DNA of 29,370 bases from the IMG/VR virus record IMGVR_UViG_3300017782_000132, positions 1-29,370 of that record. One strand, written 5' to 3'. A program made the translations under genes and the position numbers. Under the pieces are notes generated by a model that worked only from the letters and a program-made list of their open reading frames with translations, was not told the DNA's origin and made no database searches. The DNA comes from a virus. Within the stretch, counting starts at the first letter, position 1; each line of letters starts with the position of its first letter. Below, one piece after another: positions 10,038 through 19,019 of the stretch.

Positions 10038-13000
10038 ATGTCAACAGAAACAGCATTAACTTCTAGTATCCCAGCTGATGCTATTATTACAAATTTTACA
10101 AGTAATGGTACTTTAGTTTTACCTGCTGGTGCTGTTGATGTTAACTATACTATTCATGGTGGTAAAGGTGGCCAGGGTGGTCCTGCTAGCACCCGTGTCA
10201 ATACTAGTGGTGCTGCTGGTGCTAGAGGACAAAAAATTACTGGAGTTTTAGCTGGTGTTGGTGGCACAACACTCACAATAACTTTAGGTGGCAACGGATC
10301 TAGATGTTTTGGAGATTCTGGCGCTAATGGTGGTGGTGGATATTGGAATGGTGGACGTGGTGGTAATAATGGTTCCTACGATAGTGAAAGTGGATGGAAT
10401 GCTGGTGGAGGTGGCGGCGGTGGCGGTGCTTCTGTTATTCGTATTAATAGTACTGCATTAGCTGGTGCTGGCGGCGGTGGTGGAGGAGCGTGTATTTGTT
10501 ATTCTAGCAACGGCGCTCTAGACGCAGGTCAGACATCTACTACTATTAATACTAGTGGTGGATCTAATGGCGCTAATGGAATGAATTCTGGTGCTGCATG
10601 GAATGGAGGCGGCGGCGGCGGTGGTGGAGGATTCCCTGGTGCCACAGTAGGGTATGGTTCAGGTGGATATGCTTGGGCTGCTGGTAATGATGGTAGTGGA
10701 TTTGGCGGTGGTGGTGGTGCTGGATTACGCAATGCTTCGTATCATTCTGGTACTTCTTCGACTAACACACCAGACTCAGATACTTCTTATTGTACAATTT
10801 GGTATCGAAATCCCATACCTGAGGTAACTTTAACTACTAGTAGTGAGACAATTGATAGAGGTCAGACTATAACTCTTACTTGGACTTCTACTGCTGGTGC
10901 TGATATTACTAGAACTTTTACAGATGATTCTGGTAACACAATTGTTACCGATCCTATCGCTAGCGGATCTATTGATGTAACACCACCAACTGGCACAACC
11001 ATTTATACATTTGAAGCTTCAAATGTTGCTGGCACTACTGATGCATCAGTAACAGTTGTTACTACTCTTCTTGCACCAACAGCATCTCTAACGACAGATG
11101 ATATTGATAACGTTATTCTTAGTGGTCAAGAAGTAGAACTCACATGGAGTGGTACTGGATATGATGTTTCTAGTTACACCATGACTGGTGTAGCAAATCC
11201 AGGAGTAAGTGGTAGTGATTTAGTAATGCCAACTGCTACAAAAACATACACATATACTGTTGTTAATGCTACTGCTACTCGCAGTAGTTCAAAGACTCTT
11301 TCTGTCATTTATCCACCAACATTTACTTTAAGTGCAAACAAATCAAGCATAACTCCTGGAGAACAAGTTAATTTAACATGGAGTACTAGTGGTACTGCAA
11401 GTACAATTGTGTGGGTTACAACGGCACCTCCAAGCTCTAGTAATATTTCTGGATCGGCAAGTGTTTTTCCAGGTGAAACAACACAATATTGTGCTTATGT
11501 TACTGGTTCTGCAGGAACTAGTTCGACTGTATGTGCGAATATTTTTGTACAGGGAGAGCAAAGTGCAACAAACTATAATGATACTTACACTTCTAATGGT
11601 TCTCATACTGTTCCTGGTAATGCTTATGGTATAGCACTTACAATTGCTGCAGGTAGTGGTGGAGTTGGTGGAAATGATTCTGCACCAGGAGGACAAGGTG
11701 GAGGTGGTCGTAAAACAGTATTATATTTTCCTGATTATGTAGCAAGAACAATTAGTTGGGTTTTAGGTAGTAAGGGTGGTAATGGTTTTGGGTGTGTTTC
11801 TAACTCAGGCGCTGGCGCTGGTGGAGGTGGTGCTTCTAATGGTGGTAATGGAGGTAACACTGGTCCCCAAGGTTGCTCAGGTGGTGGTGGAGGAGGAGGT
11901 GGATCCTCTAAAGTCACCGCCAATCCAGGTGGAACAATTGCTATCGTTGGAGGTGGCGGTGGCGCAGGCGGTGGTTCTCATCCAGGTGCGAGTTTAAGAG
12001 GTGGTAATGGTGGTTCTGGTCTTGGAATGACCAGCGGAAACGGATCTCTTTCAAATGGTAGTACTGGAACCAGTCAGGGTTATGATGGCGCTGGCGGCGG
12101 CGGTGGTGGTGGCGGTGCCCCAGGTGGTGGCGGTGGACGTGAAGGTGCTGACGATAGAGCAGGAAACTATCCATCAGGTGGTGGATCTGGAGGAGCTAGT
12201 TGGTACAATAGTAGTGTAGTTTCATTCGTTACTAATTCTGGTACTTTAAATTTTGGGAATGGATTTGCTGCTATTTCATATCAGTTAGCACCTCCTACTG
12301 TTGATTCTTTTACTGTTAGTAATAGTGCTTTTATTAGAGGAGGTTGTACTACATTAACATGGACATCTTCGTTTGCTCTTGCTGCTGAGATGTCAAATAT
12401 AGGATCCGTTGCAGTAAATGGAAGTGAGGAGGTTTGTCCACTTGTTACTACAACATATACACTTATTGTATATGGTTATGGTGGCACATTTGATTCTTCA
12501 AGTAAAACTATTACAGTTTATATTCCACCTATTCTTATTCTTTCATCTGAAAACGCAAGTATAGTTGTGGGTGGAAGTACTAATATAAGTTGGACTAAAA
12601 ATGCAGATGGTGATGCTGATACTCTCTATTGGACTAGTGGAGGTTTATCTAATAGTTTAATCACTAGTAATCAAAATGTCAGTCCATCTGATACGACAAC
12701 ATACTGTGGTTATCTTACAGGTTTAGGTGGAACTAGTCCTACAGCTTGTCTAACTATTACCGTATTCCAGATACCATCAATCGAAGACTTTCAGGTTCCT
12801 GACGAGTTGTTTTATGGTCAACAGGGTTCAGTAATAGCAGAGTATTTGTATGCAAATAGTTCAGCAACAATAAACATATATTTCTCTTATCTTGATGGCA
12901 ACCCACCAACATTACATAAGAGTGAAAGTTTGACTCCTTCTGGTAGTGCTGAACTTAATGGACTTAATACTTTGGTAGGTGCTCAGATTAACACTCAGGT

Positions 13001-13316
13001 AGTATATAATGATTTTGGACCAAGAGAAGTCATTTATGAGTTAACTATAGTTGGTAGTGGTGGTTTCCGATCAGAGACTAAAACTGTTCCAATTATTATT
13101 GACGAAACCCCAGATAATATGAATTTTGAAGAAACTGATGAAAAATTTGCTACTGAAAACCCAGTATACACACCTGATATTATTCCAGAGCAAACTTTAG
13201 AATCTGACTTATACAAAATTAAAGATATTGATATTCCTGTGGAAATTAAATCCAACTATCCAATCAAAGTAGATATCAATAAAAATGATAGTTGGGATGA
13301 TGTAAGATCAATATAG
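10038..13316 (+). CDS. Modular adhesin-like tail protein C (two Gly-rich and several Ig-like domains)
   Basis: 1092 residues. Domain order: glycine-rich domain 1 (about 18-255, starting FTSNGTLVLPAG), three Ig-like domains (about 259-510), glycine-rich domain 2 (about 512-750, starting YTSNGSHTVPG), three more Ig-like domains (about 750-1020), then the shared module (1024-1092). The two glycine domains contain runs of 7-9 glycines and repeat the same strand pattern, so the protein looks like a head-to-tail duplication of protein A's layout. Two Ig-like domains carry paired cysteines (TQYCAYV...STVCANI; TTYCGYL...PTACLTI). AAGGG precedes the ATG by eight bases. A role as the longest of three related adhesins is inferred. 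The glycine codons create GGC/GGT-rich DNA whose minus strand holds spurious proline-rich frames. Confidence 0.72.
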   Translation: MSTETALTSSIPADAIITNFTSNGTLVLPAGAVDVNYTIHGGKGGQGGPASTRVNTSGAAGARGQKITGVLAGVGGTTLTITLGGNGSRCFGDSGANGGGGYWNGGRGGNNGSYDSESGWNAGGGGGGGGASVIRINSTALAGAGGGGGGACICYSSNGALDAGQTSTTINTSGGSNGANGMNSGAAWNGGGGGGGGGFPGATVGYGSGGYAWAAGNDGSGFGGGGGAGLRNASYHSGTSSTNTPDSDTSYCTIWYRNPIPEVTLTTSSETIDRGQTITLTWTSTAGADITRTFTDDSGNTIVTDPIASGSIDVTPPTGTTIYTFEASNVAGTTDASVTVVTTLLAPTASLTTDDIDNVILSGQEVELTWSGTGYDVSSYTMTGVANPGVSGSDLVMPTATKTYTYTVVNATATRSSSKTLSVIYPPTFTLSANKSSITPGEQVNLTWSTSGTASTIVWVTTAPPSSSNISGSASVFPGETTQYCAYVTGSAGTSSTVCANIFVQGEQSATNYNDTYTSNGSHTVPGNAYGIALTIAAGSGGVGGNDSAPGGQGGGGRKTVLYFPDYVARTISWVLGSKGGNGFGCVSNSGAGAGGGGASNGGNGGNTGPQGCSGGGGGGGGSSKVTANPGGTIAIVGGGGGAGGGSHPGASLRGGNGGSGLGMTSGNGSLSNGSTGTSQGYDGAGGGGGGGGAPGGGGGREGADDRAGNYPSGGGSGGASWYNSSVVSFVTNSGTLNFGNGFAAISYQLAPPTVDSFTVSNSAFIRGGCTTLTWTSSFALAAEMSNIGSVAVNGSEEVCPLVTTTYTLIVYGYGGTFDSSSKTITVYIPPILILSSENASIVVGGSTNISWTKNADGDADTLYWTSGGLSNSLITSNQNVSPSDTTTYCGYLTGLGGTSPTACLTITVFQIPSIEDFQVPDELFYGQQGSVIAEYLYANSSATINIYFSYLDGNPPTLHKSESLTPSGSAELNGLNTLVGAQINTQVVYNDFGPREVIYELTIVGSGGFRSETKTVPIIIDETPDNMNFEETDEKFATENPVYTPDIIPEQTLESDLYKIKDIDIPVEIKSNYPIKVDINKNDSWDDVRSI
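13107..13313 (+). repeat. Shared C-terminal module, copy 3 (protein C)
   Basis: Codes for TPDNMNFEETDEKFATENP... to ...WDDVRSI (69 residues). By eye it is closer to copy 2 than to copy 1. The preceding 100 or so residues (an Ig-like domain with a Y-N-D/T-x-G-P-R/S segment) are also related in all three proteins. Confidence 0.85.
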
Positions 13317-13320
13317 GGTA

Positions 13321-13328
13321 AATAAATA
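13321..13328 (+). promoter_or_regulatory. T4-type late promoter box (AATAAATA)
   Basis: AATAAATA matches the NATAAATA late motif described for T4-like cyanophages (T4: TATAAATA) and lies in the only real gap between the structural genes, 28 nt before the fibre gene at 13356. A six-codon frame, MTGTVS (13331-13351), lies between it and the start. It would let this fibre be expressed independently of the upstream chain. Confidence 0.55.
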
Positions 13329-13355
13329 ATATGACTGGAACTGTAAGTTAAAGGA

Positions 13356-16300
13356 ATGACATATTCATTTGCGCCTAGCAATCAACCACTGTTTGTCAAA
13401 GAAAACGATTACGTCCAGTTTCGTTTTAAGGCACCACCAAGTTGGAATACTACACTTACAGTTACTGTACAAATTGGTGACTTAACTCAGTATTGGTTAA
13501 TCACTACAGTTCCAGAGGATTTTACACCAGATCCTTATCCATTTCAAGAAATTCCTGCCGATCCTGGAGCAGAGCTTGATACTTTATACACATATGCTGA
13601 TGGTAATAGGGCAGGTGAAGAGATTGTTACTGTTACTGGATTAACTCCAACAACACAGGCATCTATTGGACTTGGTTGCAACCTTACTGGTGGCATCGAG
13701 AGTTTTGCGATGCGTATTGATTATAATGGTAATGGTACATGGGATACTGGATGGATTCAAGGTGATGGTTCTGAAGCTGTAGAAAATGGTGCAAAGGTTC
13801 AGGTAAGAGCAAAAACTCAGCAATTTGTTCAAGCTGCTACAAGATTAACACTTGTTATTGGAACTTCAAATGAAGTTTGGGTTATCAATACAAAACCACT
13901 TCCAAAAAATGAACCAACACCATTCCCAAATTTTACTGATTTGGTTGGTCAAGGAGCAAACCTGTTTGCATATACTACTGAAATTATAAGAATTCAAGGA
14001 TTAACAACTACTGCTGATTTCTTTATAACAAATAATGCTCAATGGGCAAAATCTTCTAATAATAACACCAGTACAAATGCTGATGGATATGAAGTATTAT
14101 CTGGTGCAACATTTTCAGGGAGTAATGGAACTGTAAGTAATGGCGATTACATTCAATTGAGAATGCTTACTTCAGCCAATTCAAATACAGCTGTCGATAC
14201 TGGTATTACAATTGGTGATGCATCTTCTCAATTTAATGATGATGGCGCTGATGAATGGGAAGTTGAAACTGGTAATCTCCCATCTTTAACTCCAAATCAA
14301 TTTTCTTTCCCTGATAAATTTGATCAGTTAGAAGATGCAATTATTGGATCTGCTGAGAGAACAATTGCGGGACTTAGTGCTGGAATTAAAGTACCAGTAA
14401 CTTTAGTTAGTACTAGTGCAACTGAGGCTTATGTTAAGATCAATAATGGATCTGTTGGTTTATTTCCTACCGAAGTTGAGAATGGAGATGTTATCTCAAT
14501 TTACTTAAGGTCATCACCACTGTTTAATGATGACAGAGACATGACTATTAAAATTGGAACTCAACAAATTTCAACATGGACTGTTTTTACTAATACTGGA
14601 CCAGATTATGATGCTATATTTAATCCACCATTAAACAAGACAGGGCAAATACCATCTACATTTGTTAGTAGTGCTCCCATAGTTATTGAAGGTATCAATA
14701 GACCAATTACAATTGCAAATACTGGTGGATATCCAGCATTAATTTCTATTGATTTTGATACTCCAGTATTAGGTCCACGTACATTTGATCCTGCTGTCAA
14801 TACCAGTATTTACTTACTTGTCTTTAGTGCTGATCAACTTGCAACAACAGAAAATACAACAATTGTTATTGGTACAGAAGCAACTAATGTATCCGCAGTT
14901 ACTTTCACATGGTCAGTTACTACTTACGCTACTGTACCACCAGGAGCGGATAATTTAGGTACTTGGTATAGTAAAAAAACTGAGAAGTTTGATGGATATG
15001 ATGTTGGTTCAGTTGTTCCAATTCTAAAAGAAGGTGTTGGTGGATATGGAGATCTACAGGGTGGTCTTGGATCTAGATATGCTGGATGGATTGAATGTGA
15101 TGGTAGATCTGTAAATGTAGCAGACTATTTTGATCTATATGGAGTAATTGAAGATCATTATGGTGGAAATAATATTAATATATCGTATAATTTAAATGGA
15201 GATTTAGTTTCGGTTAGTGGAACATTTAACTTACCAGACTATCGTAATAGAAGATTATGTGGAATTGGTATTGTTGATTCTTCTAGAGGAAACTCAGCAC
15301 AATTGGATATTACTACCTCTGGTGGAAATATTAATACTCCTGGTAGTGAAGGTGGTTTCTGGTACTTTGATAGAGTATCTGTTGATGGATCTCCTCCACT
15401 AGAACAAATTCAGGGTACAACTGAATCTTCAACTGAAGGAACTCTTAGTAGATTCTTTAGTCTTGGTACTGTAAGAATTCAAGGTTTGGAAACAATTACA
15501 GATTCTGTTTTGTTTAGTATTGGTGGTAGTGTTACAGCAAAGATTGGTCCTCTTCAGGAAACAGGTGTTTCTGTTCCTGAGCATAGTCATTCATATGTTA
15601 CTGCTGTTGTTGAAGGTGATGGTGGTGCTCCTCTTATTAGATGGGGAACTAGAGCATTAATGGCTACAGGTAAAGGAAAACCAAATCCAGATGGATATAG
15701 TAACAGTTTTACTTCATTCCAAAATGATCCTACAGTTAAAACAACGATTGGATCATTACCTCAAATTGATCCTAGTGATTCTGGATTTACAAACGCAGTT
15801 GTTGGTGTATGGAACACTTGGATTACTGCTAACTTATCTTCTAACTTCCAAGCAGAATTATCAAGAGCTGATCCTAATTGGACAAGCTTGACACAATGGA
15901 TTACTGATAATGTTCCGACTAATGCATCTGGTCTTGCAATAAATGAAGCTTCTATTGTTAACTTTAGCGTTAAAACCACTTCGTTTATGGTTTGGTTTAC
16001 AAGTCCTATTTCTGAACTTAGTGGAACTCCACTTGGTGGTCTAGGTGGTGCGCGAGCAGGTATGATTGATACAGAAGAATCATCATTCTTTGTTACTCCT
16101 TCACAATCAGTAGCTGGTATTACTAACACTCACTCACATATTATTACTGAAAATGTTGTTGGCAATCCAAATACTGATTTTAGTGGTGGTAATGTTTCTG
16201 GTGCAGGTACTAGAGGTGCTCCATTTGGATCTGGACTACAAGGTACAAAGACAGGAGCAAATCTCCAAGTTACATTTAATCAGACAGAACTATTCATGGA

Positions 16301-16433
16301 TATGACTGAAGGTACATTTGAATTTACTAGTTCATTCAAGAAACCAATACCTAGTGTTACCATGAAAGCGCAGCGACAGGTTCCAATTCTCAACCCATTC
16401 CACAAAGCTAAATACATCATTAAAGCATATTGA
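13356..16433 (+). CDS. Repeat-containing tail fibre with collar domain
   Basis: 1025 residues. About residues 1-545 contain four to five tandem beta-rich repeats, each with a segment like NGDxIxxR, an IGT/IGD turn, then W-x-V/I-x-T followed by a Pro/Phe-rich linker (PDPYPFQE, EPTPFPNF, TPNQFSFPD). A tail-collar domain follows at about 548-635 (GSVVPILKEG, AGWIECDGRSVNVADYFDLYGVI, FNLPDYRNRRLCGIG). Histidine pairs H743-S-H745 and H926-S-H928 match the HxH metal signature of collar fibres. It is likely a distal fibre or a baseplate short-fibre analogue. Unlike the tightly joined genes upstream it has a 39-nt leader with a late-promoter-like box, and AAAGGA touching the start, so it may be transcribed separately. 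Confidence 0.78.
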   Translation: MTYSFAPSNQPLFVKENDYVQFRFKAPPSWNTTLTVTVQIGDLTQYWLITTVPEDFTPDPYPFQEIPADPGAELDTLYTYADGNRAGEEIVTVTGLTPTTQASIGLGCNLTGGIESFAMRIDYNGNGTWDTGWIQGDGSEAVENGAKVQVRAKTQQFVQAATRLTLVIGTSNEVWVINTKPLPKNEPTPFPNFTDLVGQGANLFAYTTEIIRIQGLTTTADFFITNNAQWAKSSNNNTSTNADGYEVLSGATFSGSNGTVSNGDYIQLRMLTSANSNTAVDTGITIGDASSQFNDDGADEWEVETGNLPSLTPNQFSFPDKFDQLEDAIIGSAERTIAGLSAGIKVPVTLVSTSATEAYVKINNGSVGLFPTEVENGDVISIYLRSSPLFNDDRDMTIKIGTQQISTWTVFTNTGPDYDAIFNPPLNKTGQIPSTFVSSAPIVIEGINRPITIANTGGYPALISIDFDTPVLGPRTFDPAVNTSIYLLVFSADQLATTENTTIVIGTEATNVSAVTFTWSVTTYATVPPGADNLGTWYSKKTEKFDGYDVGSVVPILKEGVGGYGDLQGGLGSRYAGWIECDGRSVNVADYFDLYGVIEDHYGGNNINISYNLNGDLVSVSGTFNLPDYRNRRLCGIGIVDSSRGNSAQLDITTSGGNINTPGSEGGFWYFDRVSVDGSPPLEQIQGTTESSTEGTLSRFFSLGTVRIQGLETITDSVLFSIGGSVTAKIGPLQETGVSVPEHSHSYVTAVVEGDGGAPLIRWGTRALMATGKGKPNPDGYSNSFTSFQNDPTVKTTIGSLPQIDPSDSGFTNAVVGVWNTWITANLSSNFQAELSRADPNWTSLTQWITDNVPTNASGLAINEASIVNFSVKTTSFMVWFTSPISELSGTPLGGLGGARAGMIDTEESSFFVTPSQSVAGITNTHSHIITENVVGNPNTDFSGGNVSGAGTRGAPFGSGLQGTKTGANLQVTFNQTELFMDMTEGTFEFTSSFKKPIPSVTMKAQRQVPILNPFHKAKYIIKAY

Positions 16434-16438
16434 TTGTT

Positions 16439-17107
16439 ATGGCGGTTGAACCATTTCGTCCCCTTGAGTTGATGAAAAATAAAGACTTCACGAAGTCTGA
16501 TTTTACTGATTTTATAGGGGTTTGGGAGAATTTTGTTCCTAAACCCCTTTGTGAAGAGATTATGGCATATGCGGATAAGATTTATGATTATGCAGGATCT
16601 TACTCTAATAATTCAGAAGTTGTTCCTCAGTCTAAGTATCAAAACTATGTCTATGATTCTTCTGAAGCATATGCTGGAGCATTAAACAGAAAAGATACTG
16701 TTTTTATTATGGATTATGCAGAGAAAGATTTATCATATAAAGTTAACGCATGTTTAACTGCTTGCGTTAAACACTATGTTTCAGAGTATCCTTCTCTGGT
16801 ACAATCAAATCTAATGTCAACTGACATTAAGTTTCAGAAAACTCCTCCTGGTGGTGGTTATCACATCTGGCATTATGAAAATGCTGATATGGCTCATTCT
16901 ATGCGTGATGTTGTTTGGATGATTTATTTAAATGACATGCCTGATGGTGAAGCAGAAACTGAGTTTTTGTATCAGAGAAGGAGAATCAAACCATCTCAAG
17001 GCACGGTAGTTATCTGGCCTGCTGGTTATACTCACACCCATAAAGGAAATACAGTCCTCAGTCAAGATAAATATATCTTGACAGGATGGTACATCAAAGC
17101 AAAATAA
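16439..17107 (+). CDS. 2OG-Fe(II) oxygenase, P4H-like (HxE variant)
   Basis: 222 residues from the ATG at 16439; a TTG at 16430 is in frame but overlaps the upstream stop and is less likely. The protein has the shape of prolyl-4-hydroxylase-like dioxygenases: F-I-G-V-W-E-N-F-V-P near residue 25, a PPGGGYHIWHYE segment giving H145-x-E147 as proximal metal ligands, VVWMIYLNDMPDGEAETEF as the core strand, and VVIWPAGYTHTHKGN with H199/H201 as the distal ligand and K211 as a candidate 2-oxoglutarate contact. Such enzymes hydroxylate peptide or small-molecule substrates; the substrate here is unknown. It follows the fibre gene by 5 nt, so it could be expressed late with structural genes. Confidence 0.8.
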   Translation: MAVEPFRPLELMKNKDFTKSDFTDFIGVWENFVPKPLCEEIMAYADKIYDYAGSYSNNSEVVPQSKYQNYVYDSSEAYAGALNRKDTVFIMDYAEKDLSYKVNACLTACVKHYVSEYPSLVQSNLMSTDIKFQKTPPGGGYHIWHYENADMAHSMRDVVWMIYLNDMPDGEAETEFLYQRRRIKPSQGTVVIWPAGYTHTHKGNTVLSQDKYILTGWYIKAK

Positions 17108-17111
17108 ACTC

Positions 17112-18032
17112 ATGGACGAAAGAATATCTGTTTTAGAAGTTGATTTTATCAATAATTGGGTCGCTTTTGTTCCTGATTGGTTTACTGGTATGGTAATGCC
17201 TGCTGATAGACCAAAGAGAATAAGATGCGATGCAACTATTGCAGAAAGATTTCTTAATGGTGCTGTAGCAGAACTATGGCATGATGCATCAAAAGATAAG
17301 ATGGAATTTTTCCAATATTTCTCGACAGGTCATTATTTCTGTCAACGATCAAAGAAAGTATATGACTTTGCATCGGAAACAAGTTATTGGAAAACTTATT
17401 CTTTTAAAGGTGCTACTAATGCACAAGCAGAAGAACTTTATAAGTTGATGATGGATTACTATGATGTTTCTTTAGAAGTTAAAGAACTCAAAGTAAGAGA
17501 GAATATCGATGCAATTGACAAAGAGGCAGTCTATTTTGAAGATAGATACATGAAACTGAGGCGTCAGAAAGATGAAATGCTGACGATGACAGATTGGCGT
17601 GTTCTTCCAGATATTGAAGATAAGTATGAGGGAGAGAAAGATCTTTGGATGAAGTGGAGGAAATATATTAGAGAATCTATTTGTGAACGTCCAGATGCTT
17701 ATGAAAACAATCTAGCATATTTCAAAGCAACATATGAAAAGAAGTTTCCAGTTGATCCAGAGGTCTACAGAGCAAAATATGATGGTGTAACTGATGCACC
17801 TGAATATATGGATGCTAATGACCCAAAACAGTGGGTCGGACATGATAGTGAAGCATCAAAAGATTTCATGCATAATAGAGAACTTAGCATTTATAATATG
17901 GCAGATAGTTATACTGCATCTCGTAGAAAAGTCAGACAAGCAGTTATTGATATTCTAAAACTTGTAGATGCAGAAGATGTTGTTCCAGTCGATTGGAGCG
18001 TATATTATGTACATGATTCTGAACTTGAATGA
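17112..18032 (+). CDS. Tail-assembly-chaperone-like protein
   Basis: 306 residues. Residues about 148-190 (KLRRQKDEMLTMTDW, then VLPDI and WMKWRKYIRESI) match the pattern R-x-x-x-L-x-x-TDW-x-x-LPD...W-x-x-YR found in phage tail-fibre assembly chaperones (Phage_tail_APC type). Similar motifs usually sit directly behind fibre genes, which fits this location. The N-terminal 110 residues (RFLNGAVAELWHDASKDKMEFFQYF) are unrecognised and the C-terminal part is charged and helical. The real role could be folding or tip attachment of the large fibres upstream; this is inference from one motif plus position. The stop overlaps the next start (ATGA). Confidence 0.5.
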   Translation: MDERISVLEVDFINNWVAFVPDWFTGMVMPADRPKRIRCDATIAERFLNGAVAELWHDASKDKMEFFQYFSTGHYFCQRSKKVYDFASETSYWKTYSFKGATNAQAEELYKLMMDYYDVSLEVKELKVRENIDAIDKEAVYFEDRYMKLRRQKDEMLTMTDWRVLPDIEDKYEGEKDLWMKWRKYIRESICERPDAYENNLAYFKATYEKKFPVDPEVYRAKYDGVTDAPEYMDANDPKQWVGHDSEASKDFMHNRELSIYNMADSYTASRRKVRQAVIDILKLVDAEDVVPVDWSVYYVHDSELE

Positions 18033-18511
18033 TACACGAAATTGATTTACTAGATGATGATCAACTAAAATATATTACTCAATACTTCAAATACATGAAG
18101 TTTGATAATGGTATACTAAGTCACCCTGGTTCAGATAAGGTCTGTGAGACAGTATTTGATGGACCAGGGCATTTACATATGAATGATTATTGTAGATCTA
18201 TAGTAGAAACTAAACTACCTATCAATTTGAGTAGAGTATCACAGATATATTTTGTCAAATATGATGTTGGTGGTAAATATGAAAATCACTATGATGCTAA
18301 TCCATGTGGTGGTGTGAGATCAGACTATAGTATGACTTGTTTTCTTAATGATGATTATGATGGAGGAGAGTTAGTGATAGAGAATGAACATAGTATTAAA
18401 TTATCAAAAGGTAAAGCAGTAATATACCCAGGTAATTTACTTCATAGAGTGAATGCGGTTACTTCTGGTAGACGAGATGTATTTGTATGTTGGTTAGAAT
18501 GTAATGGATGA
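18029..18511 (+). CDS. 2OG-Fe(II) oxygenase, PKHD/P4H family
   Basis: 160 residues, a compact complete double-stranded beta-helix dioxygenase. The signature is clear: YFVKYDVGGKYENHYDAN with H87-x-D89, then SMTCFLNDDYDGGELVI, KGKAVIYPGNLLHRVNAV with distal H139, and R149 in SGRRDVFVCWLE positioned to bind 2-oxoglutarate. Family members hydroxylate proline or other residues of proteins, or act on small molecules; the substrate here is not predictable. The start overlaps the stop of the gene before it and the end overlaps the start of the next oxygenase by 8 nt, indicating a translationally coupled operon. Confidence 0.88.
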   Translation: MIHEIDLLDDDQLKYITQYFKYMKFDNGILSHPGSDKVCETVFDGPGHLHMNDYCRSIVETKLPINLSRVSQIYFVKYDVGGKYENHYDANPCGGVRSDYSMTCFLNDDYDGGELVIENEHSIKLSKGKAVIYPGNLLHRVNAVTSGRRDVFVCWLECNG

Positions 18512-19019
18512 TATTAAATCATATAATAAGGTATTTTCAGAAAACGATTGTAAGTTGATATATGATCGTATGGAGAGTCATAATTGGTATTTTGGTCATG
18601 GGTCTCGTATTGTTAACAATCGTCTTGTAGGAACACCATTTTGGAGGATGGACTTGAAAGATGATGAGTTCTTCAACAAATATCTTCTAAATATGATTGA
18701 AGAGAAGACTCAACAACACTATGAATTGTATGATGTGTATGCTAATGGACATACATTTGGAACAAGTGGTTCCTTTCATGTAGATTGGCATGATGCATCA
18801 GGAAGAACTTTTCTTTTTTATGCAAATCCTTTTTGGAGAATAGAATGGGGAGGCAAAACTGTATTTGATGTAGATGGAGAATATCATTTCACCATACCTA
18901 AACCAAATTCAGCAATACTATTTCCTGGTATAATCCCACATGCTGCAGAAGGAACATCTAGATCATTTGTAGGTTTACGTACAACAATTGCTTGGAAACT
19001 AATACTTAAAGACTCATGA
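18504..19019 (+). CDS. 2OG-Fe(II) oxygenase, third in cluster
   Basis: 171 residues. SGSFHVDWHDASGRTFLFYANPFWRIEWGGKTVF carries H92-x-D94 and the core strand; ILFPGIIPHAAEGTSRSFVGLRTTIAWK provides distal H146 and R153 or R159 as the 2-oxoglutarate partner. The fold assignment to Fe(II)/2-oxoglutarate dioxygenases is good, although the protein is more divergent than its upstream neighbour. The aromatic-rich NPFWRIEWGG segment is distinctive. Substrate unknown. It overlaps the previous gene by 8 nt and the next gene by 4 nt (ATGA). Confidence 0.8.
   Translation: MDDIKSYNKVFSENDCKLIYDRMESHNWYFGHGSRIVNNRLVGTPFWRMDLKDDEFFNKYLLNMIEEKTQQHYELYDVYANGHTFGTSGSFHVDWHDASGRTFLFYANPFWRIEWGGKTVFDVDGEYHFTIPKPNSAILFPGIIPHAAEGTSRSFVGLRTTIAWKLILKDS

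Noticed and set aside
10529-12174. Proline- or histidine-rich minus-strand frames opposite the glycine-rich domains
   Set aside because: They are the mirror of GGT/GGC glycine codons, have no start context and are low-complexity.
6796-13316. Diversity-generating retroelement acting on the adhesins
   Set aside because: No reverse transcriptase or template/variable repeat pair was seen in the window; the repeats present are protein-domain duplicates.
17063-17080. GATAAATA as a late promoter before the gene at 17112
   Set aside because: It lies inside a coding region in a perfect 7-bp inverted repeat (CAAGATA/TATCTTG), and the match is explained by codons for Q-D-K-Y-I-L. Not enough to call.
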